Source of the DNA: an uncultured Prevotella sp. | Lineage (GTDB): Bacteria; Bacteroidota; Bacteroidia; Bacteroidales; Bacteroidaceae | Assembly: GCA_944320195.1 (NCBI GenBank) | Contig: CALUGP010000006.1 | Location: 1-64,000 of the forward strand | Length of the DNA: 64,000 bases | Direction: 5' to 3' | Part shown: one piece after another, positions 1 to 7,344 of the stretch | How positions within the stretch are numbered: the first letter of the stretch is position 1 | How the letters are laid out: each line of letters opens with the position of its first letter | Program-made: the position numbers and the translations under genes | The notes under the pieces: generated by a model | The model's database searches: none | Told to the model about the DNA's origin: nothing | The model's input: only the letters and a program-made list of their open reading frames with translations

Positions 1-284
1 ATCGCGAAGAACGCTCAACTTGAACTCTTCGCTGTACTTTGTTGGACTTTTTCGCATAATTGCACACATTTTTATTGCTCGTAAATGTGTCAACTTATGA
101 CAGGACAAGACATTATTGATAATCAATAGATTACAAGAGACGACAGTGGAAACTGGGAATTGTGGGAGAACAGGGGCGTAAACAGACTGCAAAATCATAT
201 AAAATTCCCTTCCTTCGGGAGGGGTGGGGTAGGTGTTAGGTGGTTAGTTTTTGGTTTTTCATTGATATTTTATACCTTTGCACC
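1..284. other. Left edge and leader region, no intact gene seen
   Basis: No complete gene is visible. In frame 1 an open stretch runs from the edge to a stop at about 82-84 and could be the tail of a truncated gene, but I cannot name it. The arms ACACATTT/AAATGTGT (about 63-91) form a hairpin that could be its terminator. TATTGAT-A-ATCAATA at 114-128 is a perfect dyad of unknown role. The stretch 205-240 holds one arm of the CCCTCC/GGGGTGGGG repeat seen again at 47.8 and 48.9 kb. Confidence 0.4.
250..280 (+). promoter_or_regulatory. Bacteroidetes-type promoter of the symporter gene
   Basis: TTTG at 250-253 and TACCTTTG at 273-280 are separated by 19 bases, matching the Bacteroidetes primary sigma factor -33/-7 pattern. 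The -7 box ends only four bases before the most sensible ATG (285), so transcription would start at or next to the start codon. The mRNA may therefore be leaderless. Confidence 0.7.
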
Positions 285-1709
285 ATGCTAATCATAATCA
301 CAGTGCTGGCATACTTCGCCGCGCTTTGCCTGCTGGGCAGGCTCACTTCGCGCCGCGCCACCAACGAGACGTTCTTCCGCGCCGACCGCAAGTCGCCCTG
401 GTGGGCGGTGGCTTTCGGCATGGTGGGCGCGTCGGTGTCTGGTGTCAGTTTCGTGTCGGTGCCCGGCATGGTTGGCCGTATGGACTTCACCTACCTGCAG
501 ACGTGCCTCGGCTTCATCCTCGGTTACTTCATCGTGGCGTTCGTCCTGCTGCCTGTGTATTACAGGATGAACCTCACCACCATATACACATACCTGCTCG
601 GGCGTTTCGGCCGGAGGTCGTACAAGACGGGCGCGGCCTTCTTCTTGCTGTCAGACCTTTGCGGAGCGGCCATAAAGTTCTATATTGTCTGCATCATATT
701 GCAACGCTTCGTGCTCGACGCTTACGGTGTGCCGTTCTTCCTAACGGTGCCCATACTGATGATGCTCATATGGCTTTACTCACGCCGCGGCGGCATAAAG
801 ACGCTCGTGTGGACAGACTCTTTCCAGACGGCGTGCATGCTTGCCGCCCTTGTGCTTATTATAATAAAGGTGGCCGGGGCGTTGGACATGAGCCTTGGCG
901 AAGCCGTCAAGGCCGTGGCGGCCAGTCCCCACAGCCGTGTGTTCGAGTTTGCTGACTGGATGTCGCCTCAGAACTTCTGGAAACAGTTTGTCAGCGGCGC
1001 GTTCATTGTGGTCGTAATGACGGGTCTCAACCAGAACATGATGCAGAAAAACCTTACCTGCAAGACCCTGCGCGAGGCGCAGAAGGATGTATGTACGTAT
1101 GGTTTCGCCTTCGTGCCGGTCAACATGCTCTTCCTCGGTCTTGGCGTACTGCTGCTCATGCTGGCCGCCAAGGAGGGCGCGCCGCTGCCCGGCAATCCGG
1201 ATGACCTGCTGCCGATGTTCGCCGCAACGGGACGGCTCGGCGACACTGTGGCAGTGCTTTTCACCATAGGCATTGTCGCCGCGTCGGCCAGTACGATAGA
1301 CTCGTCGCTCACGGCGCTCACCACCACCTACTGCGTTGACATAAAAGAGCGTCCCGGCGACGAGCGTCTGCGCCGCCGTGCACATGTGGGCATGGCCTTG
1401 GCCGCCGTGGTTTTCATCCTGGCTTTCCGCTCGCTGAACTCCACGAGCCTCATAGATGCGGTCTACATCCTCTGTTCTTACACCTACGGACCGCTGCTCG
1501 GGCTGTTCGCCTTCGGTCTTTTTACGCGCCGCGAAACTGATGACCGCGCCGTGCCCTACGTTGCCGTAGCTTCCCCTTTGCTTTGCCTTGTGCTTGATTA
1601 CGCCGTGCCTTGCCTTACGGGCTACCGCTTCGGCTACGAGCTTCTGTTGCTTAACGGGGCGCTGATGTTTGTAGGAATGCTGATGAAAAGTGAGAAGGTG
1701 AGAAAGTGA
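285..1709 (+). CDS. Sodium:solute symporter (SSS family)
   Basis: A 474-residue polytopic inner-membrane protein of the SSS/SLC5 family, expected to couple solute uptake to sodium entry. Substrate cannot be read from sequence. The first helix begins immediately after the Met (LIIITVLAYFAALCLLG). The family-like segments FFRADRKSPWWAVAFGMVGA and GVSFVSVPGM (TM2 region) and DSSLTAL (TM8 region, about residues 345-352) are visible, with 12 or more hydrophobic segments in all. The reading frame opens earlier with a GTG at 240, but that extension lies over the promoter, so ATG 285 is preferred. The gene converges on trxB; the stop codon lies inside an inverted repeat that probably ends transcription from both sides. 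Confidence 0.85.
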   Translation: MLIIITVLAYFAALCLLGRLTSRRATNETFFRADRKSPWWAVAFGMVGASVSGVSFVSVPGMVGRMDFTYLQTCLGFILGYFIVAFVLLPVYYRMNLTTIYTYLLGRFGRRSYKTGAAFFLLSDLCGAAIKFYIVCIILQRFVLDAYGVPFFLTVPILMMLIWLYSRRGGIKTLVWTDSFQTACMLAALVLIIIKVAGALDMSLGEAVKAVAASPHSRVFEFADWMSPQNFWKQFVSGAFIVVVMTGLNQNMMQKNLTCKTLREAQKDVCTYGFAFVPVNMLFLGLGVLLLMLAAKEGAPLPGNPDDLLPMFAATGRLGDTVAVLFTIGIVAASASTIDSSLTALTTTYCVDIKERPGDERLRRRAHVGMALAAVVFILAFRSLNSTSLIDAVYILCSYTYGPLLGLFAFGLFTRRETDDRAVPYVAVASPLLCLVLDYAVPCLTGYRFGYELLLLNGALMFVGMLMKSEKVRK

Positions 1710-1780
1710 GAAGGTGAGAAAGCCATGCTGTTAATATGTATTTAGCATGATTTCTCACCTTCTCACTTTCTCACCTTCTT
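1692..1780. terminator. Bidirectional hairpin between symporter and trxB
   Basis: Two 30-base arms of GTGAGAAG/GTGAGAAA repeats (1692-1721 and 1751-1780) are complementary with one mismatch. An inner stem CATGCT/AGCATG lies at 1724-1729 and 1744-1749. It sits between convergent genes, so a shared terminator is likely. The arms are built from a repeated short unit, as in other spacers here. Confidence 0.6.
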
Positions 1781-1785
1781 ACCAT

Positions 1786-2736
1786 TCAAATGATGCCTTG
1801 TTCCCTCAAGTACCTGTCGGCGTCTATTGCGGCGCGGCATCCGCTGGCCGCCGCGGTCACGGCTTGCCTGTAGTGTGGGTCGGCAACGTCGCCTGCTGCG
1901 AACACTCCGGGCACGTTTGTGTGCGTTGAGTCTCCTTGGGTGATGATGTATCCGGTCTCGTCGGTCTCAATCCAAGGCTTGAACACGTCGCTGTTAGGCT
2001 TGTGTCCGATGGCCAGGAAGAAGCCGTCTATCGGCAGCTCGTACACCTGCTCGTCGGCTTCGCCTTTTCTTTTGACGAGGCGCACGCCCTCAACGCCGTT
2101 GTCGCCGAAGAGCCCCAGAGTGTTGTGCTCAAACAGAATCTCGATGTTTTCGGTGTCTCTTACGCGCTTTTGCATGACATCTGATGCACGCAGGAACGGC
2201 TTGCGCACTATCATGTACACCTTTTTCGCCAGCGATGCGAGGTACAGTGCTTCCTCGCATGCCGTGTCTCCGCCGCCCACTACGGCAACGGTCTTCTTGC
2301 GGTAGAAGAACCCGTCGCACGTGGCGCATGCCGACACGCCCTCGCCCCTGTACTTTTCTTCGTCGGCCAGGCCCAAGTATTTTGCCGACGCTCCTGTCGC
2401 AATGATTACCGTGTCGGCCTCGATTGTGTGGCCTTCGTCGGTTGTCAGCGTGTAGGGAGCATGCCCCAAGTCTGCTTTTACGATGACTCCGTCGCGCAGG
2501 TCCGTGCCGAAGCGTTCAGCCTGGGCGCGCAGGTCTGTCATCATCTGGTTGCCGTCGACGCCTTCGGGATATCCCGGAAAGTTTTCCACGGTAGTCGTCT
2601 GGGTGAGCTGTCCGCCCGTCTGCAGGCCGCAGTACACCACCGGACTGAGGTTGGCGCGCGCCGCATAAATGGCCGCCGTGTAGCCGGCCGGGCCGCTGCC
2701 GATGATCAGGCAGCGTATGTGTTCTTGTTGTTCCAT
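1786..2736 (-). CDS. trxB: Thioredoxin-disulfide reductase
   Basis: A 316-residue FAD/NADPH flavoenzyme that reduces thioredoxin in the cytoplasm. The FAD-binding GSGPAG is at 13-18, the redox-active CATC at 137-140, and the NADPH-binding GGGDTA at 154-159. The C-terminal GDVADPHYRQAVTAA is the usual second FAD contact. Length is typical of bacterial TrxB. It is divergent in spacing but same-strand with the glutathione peroxidase gene upstream, and a facing-arm AT-rich repeat (2739-2836) separates the two. Together they suggest a small thiol/peroxide-defence neighbourhood. Confidence 0.97.
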   Translation of the reverse strand: MEQQEHIRCLIIGSGPAGYTAAIYAARANLSPVVYCGLQTGGQLTQTTTVENFPGYPEGVDGNQMMTDLRAQAERFGTDLRDGVIVKADLGHAPYTLTTDEGHTIEADTVIIATGASAKYLGLADEEKYRGEGVSACATCDGFFYRKKTVAVVGGGDTACEEALYLASLAKKVYMIVRKPFLRASDVMQKRVRDTENIEILFEHNTLGLFGDNGVEGVRLVKRKGEADEQVYELPIDGFFLAIGHKPNSDVFKPWIETDETGYIITQGDSTHTNVPGVFAAGDVADPHYRQAVTAAASGCRAAIDADRYLREQGII

Positions 2737-2738
2737 AA

Positions 2739-2836
2739 TTAAAGAATTAAGAGTTAAGAATCAAGAGTTAAGAAAATATGACTTCATGGATGACAAACTG
2801 TCAAGTCATATTTTCTTAACTCTTGATTCTTAACTC
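2739..2836. repeat. AATTAAGAGTTAAG facing-arm intergenic repeat
   Basis: The left arm (about 2742-2785) and right arm (about 2801-2836) are near-perfect reverse complements made of the unit AATTAAGAGTTAAGAATCAA. They face each other across a 15-base loop. The same unit recurs in many other spacers of this window. RNA from either strand would fold into a long AT-rich hairpin. Confidence 0.75.
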
Positions 2837-3391
2837 TTAATTGTTCAAAAGTTCCACAATCTGTTTCTCGATGTTCTCAATCTTCTCGGTAGGCTCGAAG
2901 CGTGCCACTACTACGCCGCGCTTGTCAACGAGGAACTTGGTGAAGTTCCACTTTATGTCTGGCTTGCTCTTATAGTCGGGGTCTTCCTTAGAAAGCATGT
3001 CGTCAAGTATGTGTGTCAGGGGATGGCTCTCGTCCCATCCGGCAAAGCCCTTCTGGCTCTTCAGGAACTGGTACAGCGGCTCGGCGTCTTCGCCGTTCAC
3101 CTTTATCTTCTTGAAACGGGGAAACTCCGTGCCGTAGGTGAGCTTGCAGAACTCGTGTATGGACTCGTCTGTTCCAGGCGCCTGCTGGCCGAACTGGTTG
3201 CAGGGAAAGTCCAATATGGTGAACCCGTCGGCGTGGTGACGCTCGTAAAGCTTCTCAAGCTCTTCGTACTGGGGCGTGAAGCCACACTTCGTGGCGGTGT
3301 TTACAATCAGCAGGACTTCGTTCGAATATTCCTTGAGCGACACGTCCTTGCCCTTCCTGTCCTTGACGGAGAAATCATAAACTGTTTTCAT
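2837..3391 (-). CDS. Glutathione peroxidase-family thiol peroxidase
   Basis: 184 residues with a thioredoxin-like fold of the BsaA/GPX family. It reduces hydroperoxides, probably using thioredoxin rather than glutathione. The peroxidatic Cys is at 36 (NTATKCGFT), where animal enzymes carry selenocysteine. The FPCNQFGQQ motif is near 62-70, and KWNFTKFL carries the catalytic Trp and Asn. I start at ATG 3391 (MKTVYDF) rather than the upstream in-frame Met, because the promoter lies over the longer version. The trxB gene downstream could supply reductant through thioredoxin. Confidence 0.93.
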   Translation of the reverse strand: MKTVYDFSVKDRKGKDVSLKEYSNEVLLIVNTATKCGFTPQYEELEKLYERHHADGFTILDFPCNQFGQQAPGTDESIHEFCKLTYGTEFPRFKKIKVNGEDAEPLYQFLKSQKGFAGWDESHPLTHILDDMLSKEDPDYKSKPDIKWNFTKFLVDKRGVVVARFEPTEKIENIEKQIVELLNN

Positions 3392-3436
3392 TTTCTTATC
3401 GTTTAAGTAATATTGGTTTTGTCGATGTTGCTTATG

Positions 3437-3467
3437 CAAAGGTAAAGAAAATACGTTTCAACGCAAA
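3437..3467 (-). promoter_or_regulatory. Promoter of the glutathione peroxidase gene
   Basis: On the minus strand, TTTG (3464-3467) and TACCTTTG (3437-3444) are spaced by 19 bases. This leaves a leader of roughly 40 bases before ATG 3391. Confidence 0.75.
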
Positions 3468-3570
3468 ATTTACGTTGGTTTTATTTTCATCTTTTAACCA
3501 TAAGCTCTCTTTTGCGCCGCCCGTTAATGTATGTGCCGAGACCCGTTTGTAAGTGGTTGGTTTACAAGGG

Positions 3571-3660
3571 GTTTGCAATATGCCGTCTTTTGGCCTGCAA
3601 TATGCCGTCTTTTGGCGCGTAAAAGATGCCCTTTCGCAATGCGGTTTGCCGCCTTTTAGG
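3571..3660. repeat. AAAGACGGCC-type interspersed repeat, locus 1
   Basis: Several imperfect copies of TGCCGTCTTTTGGC / TTTGCCGCCTTTTAGG occur in a row. The same motif, often as AAAGACGGCCTTTTGCA, is found in five other spacers (16.3, 35.5, 43.6, 51.6 and 56.8 kb). No coding sense was found. Confidence 0.6.
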
Positions 3661-3662
3661 AT

Positions 3663-4200
3663 CATCCGCAGTTCAGGTGTATTGGCATTCGTGGTAATAG
3701 GGCCTCGAAGGGGGCGAACTATGCTTGACCGCATGTGTAGCGAAGCGGAACTTGCGGTAGGTATGCAGCAATAATATACGTGAGTTCGGCATAAGGAATC
3801 ATCTTTCAAATTATATAATTTCTTGCCGCTTTGCTTTTCTGCAGCTCGGTGTCAAGTCGTCATTCCGCTGAAAAGCGGAATCCAGAAAGCGGGCATAGTG
3901 GTTAGTCGCCTTTGTCTTTTCGACTGGATTCCGCTTTTCAGCGGAATGACGACTTGCCACCGACTTGCAAAAAACGGATAAGTGTGACATTACTGTTATG
4001 CCGGACTCACGTAATGATATCGTCCTCGAAGAGGGCGAATGTCACCCTGCAGTCCGCCCCATTCGGGGACGGGCTTGTCAGTTTTGCCTTACCGCAAGTT
4101 CCGTTCCCTTCGGTCACTTCACATGCGGTTAAGCATGGTCCGCCCTCTTCGGGGACGTGATTGACACCTATACGTTATACACCTAAACTGCGGATGAACC
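3663..4200. repeat. Nested palindromic repeat, copy 1
   Basis: A roughly 540-base imperfect palindrome. Its outer ends read TCATCCGCAGTTCAGG and, inverted, CCTAAACTGCGGATGA. Each outer arm carries GC-rich sub-hairpins (CCTCGAAG/GGGGGCG, GAAGCGGAACTTGCGG). The centre holds a TIR-bounded hairpin element (3778-4012). A second, inverted copy is at 34.75-35.32 kb. Short frames inside it look like coding sequence but follow the repeat, so I call none. Confidence 0.8.
3778..4012. mobile_element. MITE-like TIR/hairpin element, copy 1
   Basis: 235 bases bounded by inverted ends ACGTGAGTTCGGCATAA and TTATGCCGGACTCACGT (one mismatch). Inside are two perfect 32-base arms (3854-3885 and 3924-3955). Each arm contains ATTCCGCTGAAAAGCGGAAT, itself an 8-bp stem closed by a GAAA tetraloop. 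No transposase is encoded, so it would be non-autonomous. Related elements lie at 16.5, 34.9 and 63.1 kb. Confidence 0.65.
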
Positions 4201-4293
4201 GTCTTTTACGGTTGCGATGACGCATGGTTTGCCCGGCAATGCGTGCTGGCGGTGACAAAAATCACATGTTTTTGAAGATTTTGTTTAAAAACT

Positions 4294-4325
4294 TTTGTAT
4301 TTACTCGGTAAATGTGTTAAATTTG
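4294..4325 (+). promoter_or_regulatory. Promoter of the TrpB2 gene
   Basis: TTTG (4294-4297) and TAAATTTG (4318-4325) are separated by 20 bases, about 50 bases before ATG 4376. Confidence 0.75.
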
Positions 4326-4375
4326 CAGTCGTTACCCTTTGTAAAGTAATAAACTGACAATTAAACATTCGTAAA

Positions 4376-5740
4376 ATGAGCAAGCAGAAGAAATTTATAC
4401 TACAAGAGAATGAAATACCGGCACAGTGGTACAACATACAGGCTGACATGGTCAACAAGCCATTGCCTCCGCTCAGCCCGGCAACACGCGAGCCGCTGAA
4501 GGCGGAAGACCTCTTCCCCGTGTTCTGCGAGGAGTGTTGCAGGCAGGAATTCGACCAGACCAACGCCTGGATTGACATACCCGACGAGGTGCTCGACATG
4601 TACAAGTATTACCGTTCCACGCCGCTCGTGCGCGCATACGCCCTCGAAAAGGCGCTCGACACGCCGGCTCACATATACTTCAAGAACGAGAGCACCAACC
4701 CACTGGGCAGCCACAAGATAAACTCCGCCCTCGCCCAGTGCTATTATTGCAAGCAGGAGGGCACGACGAACGTCACCACCGAGACCGGCGCCGGCCAGTG
4801 GGGAGCCGCGTTGAGCTATGCCGCGCGCGTGTTCGGGCTTGAGGCTGCCGTGTATCAGGTTAAGATAAGCCTGAGACAGAAGCCATACCGCAGCATACTG
4901 ATGCGCACATTCGGTGCCGAGGTTACGGGCTCGCCGTCAATGTCTACACGTGCCGGCAAGGACATAATAACACGCGACCCCATGCATCAAGGCTCTCTTG
5001 GCACGGCCATTTCGGAAGCGATCGAGCTGGCCACCACCACGCCACATTGCAAATATACGCTTGGTTCGGTGCTCAACCATGTGGCCCTGCACCAGACGGT
5101 GATAGGCCTCGAGGCCGAGAAACAGATGGAGATGGCCGGCGAATATCCCGACACGGTCATAGCATGCTTCGGCGGAGGCTCAAATTTCGGCGGAATAGCT
5201 TTCCCGTTCATGCGCCACAACATCAAGGACGGAGCCAAGACCGAGTACATCGCGGCCGAGCCGGCAAGCTGCCCGAAGCTTACACGCGGCGTGTTTGAGT
5301 ATGATTTCGGCGACGAGGCCGGCTACACCCCGCTGCTTCCCATGTTTACCCTGGGGCATGACTTCAAGCCGGCCAACATCCACGCCGGCGGCCTGCGTTA
5401 CCACGGTGCGGGCGTGATAGTGTCGCAACTGCTGAAAGACGGACTGATGCGCGGCGTGGACATTCCGCAGCTTGAATCGTTTGACGCCGGCCTGCTCTTC
5501 GCGCGTACCGAAGGCATCGTGCCCGCGCCGGAAAGCTGCCACGCGATAGCGGCCACGATACGCGAAGCCAAGAAGTGCAAGGAGAGCGGCGAGCAGAAGG
5601 TGATACTGTTCAACCTCAGCGGCCACGGCCTTATCGACATGACCGCCTATGAGCAATACCTCAACGGCGACCTGATGAATTATTCTATTTCAGACGAAGA
5701 CATAAAGGCAAACATCGACAAGGTGCCGAAAATAATTTGA
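4376..5740 (+). CDS. trpB: Tryptophan synthase beta chain, TrpB2 type
   Basis: A 454-residue PLP enzyme that condenses indole and serine to tryptophan. The PLP-binding Lys is at 114 (NPLGSHKIN), and the phosphate-binding GGGSN is near 265. TETGAGQWG contains the catalytic Glu seen in TrpB. The length and the N-terminal extension fit the TrpB2 branch rather than the roughly 400-residue TrpB1 that pairs with TrpA. No trpA or other trp gene is adjacent, and the gene has its own promoter, so an indole-salvage role is plausible but inferred. Confidence 0.93.
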   Translation: MSKQKKFILQENEIPAQWYNIQADMVNKPLPPLSPATREPLKAEDLFPVFCEECCRQEFDQTNAWIDIPDEVLDMYKYYRSTPLVRAYALEKALDTPAHIYFKNESTNPLGSHKINSALAQCYYCKQEGTTNVTTETGAGQWGAALSYAARVFGLEAAVYQVKISLRQKPYRSILMRTFGAEVTGSPSMSTRAGKDIITRDPMHQGSLGTAISEAIELATTTPHCKYTLGSVLNHVALHQTVIGLEAEKQMEMAGEYPDTVIACFGGGSNFGGIAFPFMRHNIKDGAKTEYIAAEPASCPKLTRGVFEYDFGDEAGYTPLLPMFTLGHDFKPANIHAGGLRYHGAGVIVSQLLKDGLMRGVDIPQLESFDAGLLFARTEGIVPAPESCHAIAATIREAKKCKESGEQKVILFNLSGHGLIDMTAYEQYLNGDLMNYSISDEDIKANIDKVPKII

Positions 5741-5889
5741 TTAATGCATAATTCATAATTCATAATTCACAATTCATAATTCATAATTCATAATTGGGCT
5801 TACGCCATACAAGCGGGATTGAAGTTGCGAACCGCTTTTTAGTTGTACGGCGTAAGCCCAATTATGAATTATGAATTGTGAATTATGAA
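5741..5889. repeat. AATTCATAATTC facing-arm repeat
   Basis: Tandem CATAATTCATAATTC copies (about 5745-5795) face complementary ATTATGAATTATGAATT copies (about 5861-5889). Between them an inner pair GGGCTTACGCCATAC / GTACGGCGTAAGCCC extends the stem. It lies between convergent genes and could terminate both. The right arm runs into the stop codon of the nuclease gene. Confidence 0.7.
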
Positions 5890-6792
5890 TTATTCAAGTC
5901 CCCAGTCTTTTTTGTACACTTTGCTCTCAACCTTTTCCTCTTCCCTGTCAGGAAGGTTGCAGAAAAAGTCAATGCCCGTCAGTTTCTCAAGCTCGTCTAT
6001 CGACACGACGTAGTCTGCCAGATTTTCGTCGGTGCCCCAGCGGTCTGTGTGCTCCGCATAGAAGCCAAGTGCGCGGTAGCCGTACTGATGCTTAAGCAGC
6101 AAGGCCATGAAGAAATATCCCGGCACGATCATCTTTCCGTCTATGCGTGTAAGAATCTGGTCTTCAGAGTCAATTGTTCCTCCCTTGCACACGTAAAGCG
6201 TGTCTTTGGTGTTCTTTGGAGTCCAGTCTCTCACCTTGTTCTCCATCCTCACCCACAGTCCCTCTTCTGATCCGCTGTAGCCGTTGAAGCTGCCGTATTG
6301 TGGCTGCATGTTCGTCATGTAGAAAGTCTGGTAGTTCGCGTCATGCGAATATTTCCTGTCCCCGTTGGGGCAGATGTGTCCGTGCTGAAAGCCCGACCCG
6401 TAGATGTAGTCCTTGTCCCAGCGGTCGGCCGGGTCAAGGCTTGCATCGTTGGGATAGCCGTCGACCACCCTGCTGTAAGGCCCTGAATAGCCGCTGTGCA
6501 TCTGGTAGCACGACCAGCGCTGCGCTTTCTTGTCGCAATCCCACTCAACGGCGAAGTTCACTCTGTCTTTGTCGTACTTGTTGCAGTCATCCGTGCGATA
6601 CACGATGACTATGCTCCTGCCGCCTTTCAGTCGCGGAAACTCCAGCCTGCTTACGGCGGGCTCGTCGGTTACGATGTTCCTGTTGGCATTGTCTGCGCCG
6701 CCCCCGCCGCTCTCGCCGTCGTTGTCGCCGCATGCCGTGAACGCAATGGCTGCAATAAGGAGCGTTAAAAGGGCTTGAAGTCTGTCTTTCAT
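5890..6792 (-). CDS. DNA/RNA non-specific endonuclease, predicted lipoprotein
   Basis: 300 residues, started at ATG 6792 because this gives a proper lipoprotein signal peptide (MKDRLQALLTLLIAAIAFTAC, lipid-bearing Cys at 21). A glycine-rich linker follows. The beta-beta-alpha-metal nuclease core contains QHGHICPNGDR with the putative catalytic His at 139 (family consensus DRGH, here QHGH) and the metal-binding Asn at 161 (MTNMQPQ). It probably degrades extracellular or periplasmic nucleic acid for nutrition. A second nuclease of this family is at 50.6 kb. It lies downstream of rpmE with a hairpin between. Confidence 0.9.
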   Translation of the reverse strand: MKDRLQALLTLLIAAIAFTACGDNDGESGGGGADNANRNIVTDEPAVSRLEFPRLKGGRSIVIVYRTDDCNKYDKDRVNFAVEWDCDKKAQRWSCYQMHSGYSGPYSRVVDGYPNDASLDPADRWDKDYIYGSGFQHGHICPNGDRKYSHDANYQTFYMTNMQPQYGSFNGYSGSEEGLWVRMENKVRDWTPKNTKDTLYVCKGGTIDSEDQILTRIDGKMIVPGYFFMALLLKHQYGYRALGFYAEHTDRWGTDENLADYVVSIDELEKLTGIDFFCNLPDREEEKVESKVYKKDWGLE

Positions 6793-6819
6793 AACATTCC
6801 GGCTTGTGTGTTTATGATG

Positions 6820-6885
6820 CTGATGCATACAAAAAATGCGTCCTGGCGCATATGCGACTACGCCAAAACGCATTTTGTATGCATT
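6820..6885 (-). terminator. Hairpin between rpmE and the nuclease gene
   Basis: ATGCATACAAAAAATGCG (about 6822-6839) pairs with CGCATTTTGTATGCAT (about 6868-6884), with AT-rich flanks. On the minus strand it follows the bL31 gene and could limit read-through into the nuclease gene. Confidence 0.6.
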
Positions 6886-6906
6886 CTTAATAATATGTGA
6901 AATATA

Positions 6907-7158
6907 TTATTTGCGTGCCTTACCGTAGCGGCTCATGAACTTGTCTACGCGGCCGGCTGAGTCAACGAGCTTGCTCTTGCCCGTGTAGAACGGATGCGAA
7001 GTGCTTGAGATTTCGACTTTTACCACAGGGTAAGTTTCACCTTCAAATTCCACTGTCTCTGTAGTCTTGCATGTGGAACGTGTAAGGAACATATCGCCGT
7101 TGGACATATCCTTGAATACGACGGGGCGATAGTTTTCAGGATGGATACCTTTCTTCAT
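6907..7158 (-). CDS. rpmE2: Ribosomal protein bL31, type B
   Basis: 83 residues, matching the longer type B form of large-subunit protein L31. It has the N-terminal [19 protein letters not shown] and [10 protein letters not shown] motifs, and lacks the paired CxxC zinc ligands of the type A form (only one Cys). In other bacteria zinc-free L31 replaces the zinc form during zinc limitation. Whether a zinc form also exists here is not visible. The gene is monocistronic in appearance, with a clear promoter and a hairpin behind it. Confidence 0.95.
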   Translation of the reverse strand: MKKGIHPENYRPVVFKDMSNGDMFLTRSTCKTTETVEFEGETYPVVKVEISSTSHPFYTGKSKLVDSAGRVDKFMSRYGKARK

Positions 7159-7215
7159 CTTTTTGTTATGATTGAATGTTAATTGATTTTATCGCAATTG
7201 CTTGCTTTTGGGCTG

Positions 7216-7247
7216 CAAATTTATTACTTTTCCAGTTAACGGCCAAA
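7216..7247 (-). promoter_or_regulatory. Promoter of rpmE2
   Basis: Minus-strand TTTG (7244-7247) and TAAATTTG (7216-7223) with 20 bases between, leaving a leader of about 50 bases. Confidence 0.75.
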
Positions 7248-7344
7248 TATCTTTACGCTTTTTTGCATAATTCATGCTCGCGAAGCGAGAAAAATGATTT
7301 TTATGCGGAACTGTCTGGCAGTAATGGATCGTTTTGTGAAACTT

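Noticed and set aside
1..84. Transposase C-terminus at the left edge
   Set aside because: An open tail of 27 codons is present, but it is too short to assign to any family.
240..284. GTG at 240 as start of the symporter
   Set aside because: The extension overlaps the -33/-7 promoter, and the first membrane helix starts right after ATG 285.
3432..4160. Short frames in the nested repeat (for example APFGDGLVSFALPQVPFP)
   Set aside because: The same peptides appear from the inverted copy at 34.7-35.5 kb. The conservation is of palindromic DNA, and frames differ between the copies.
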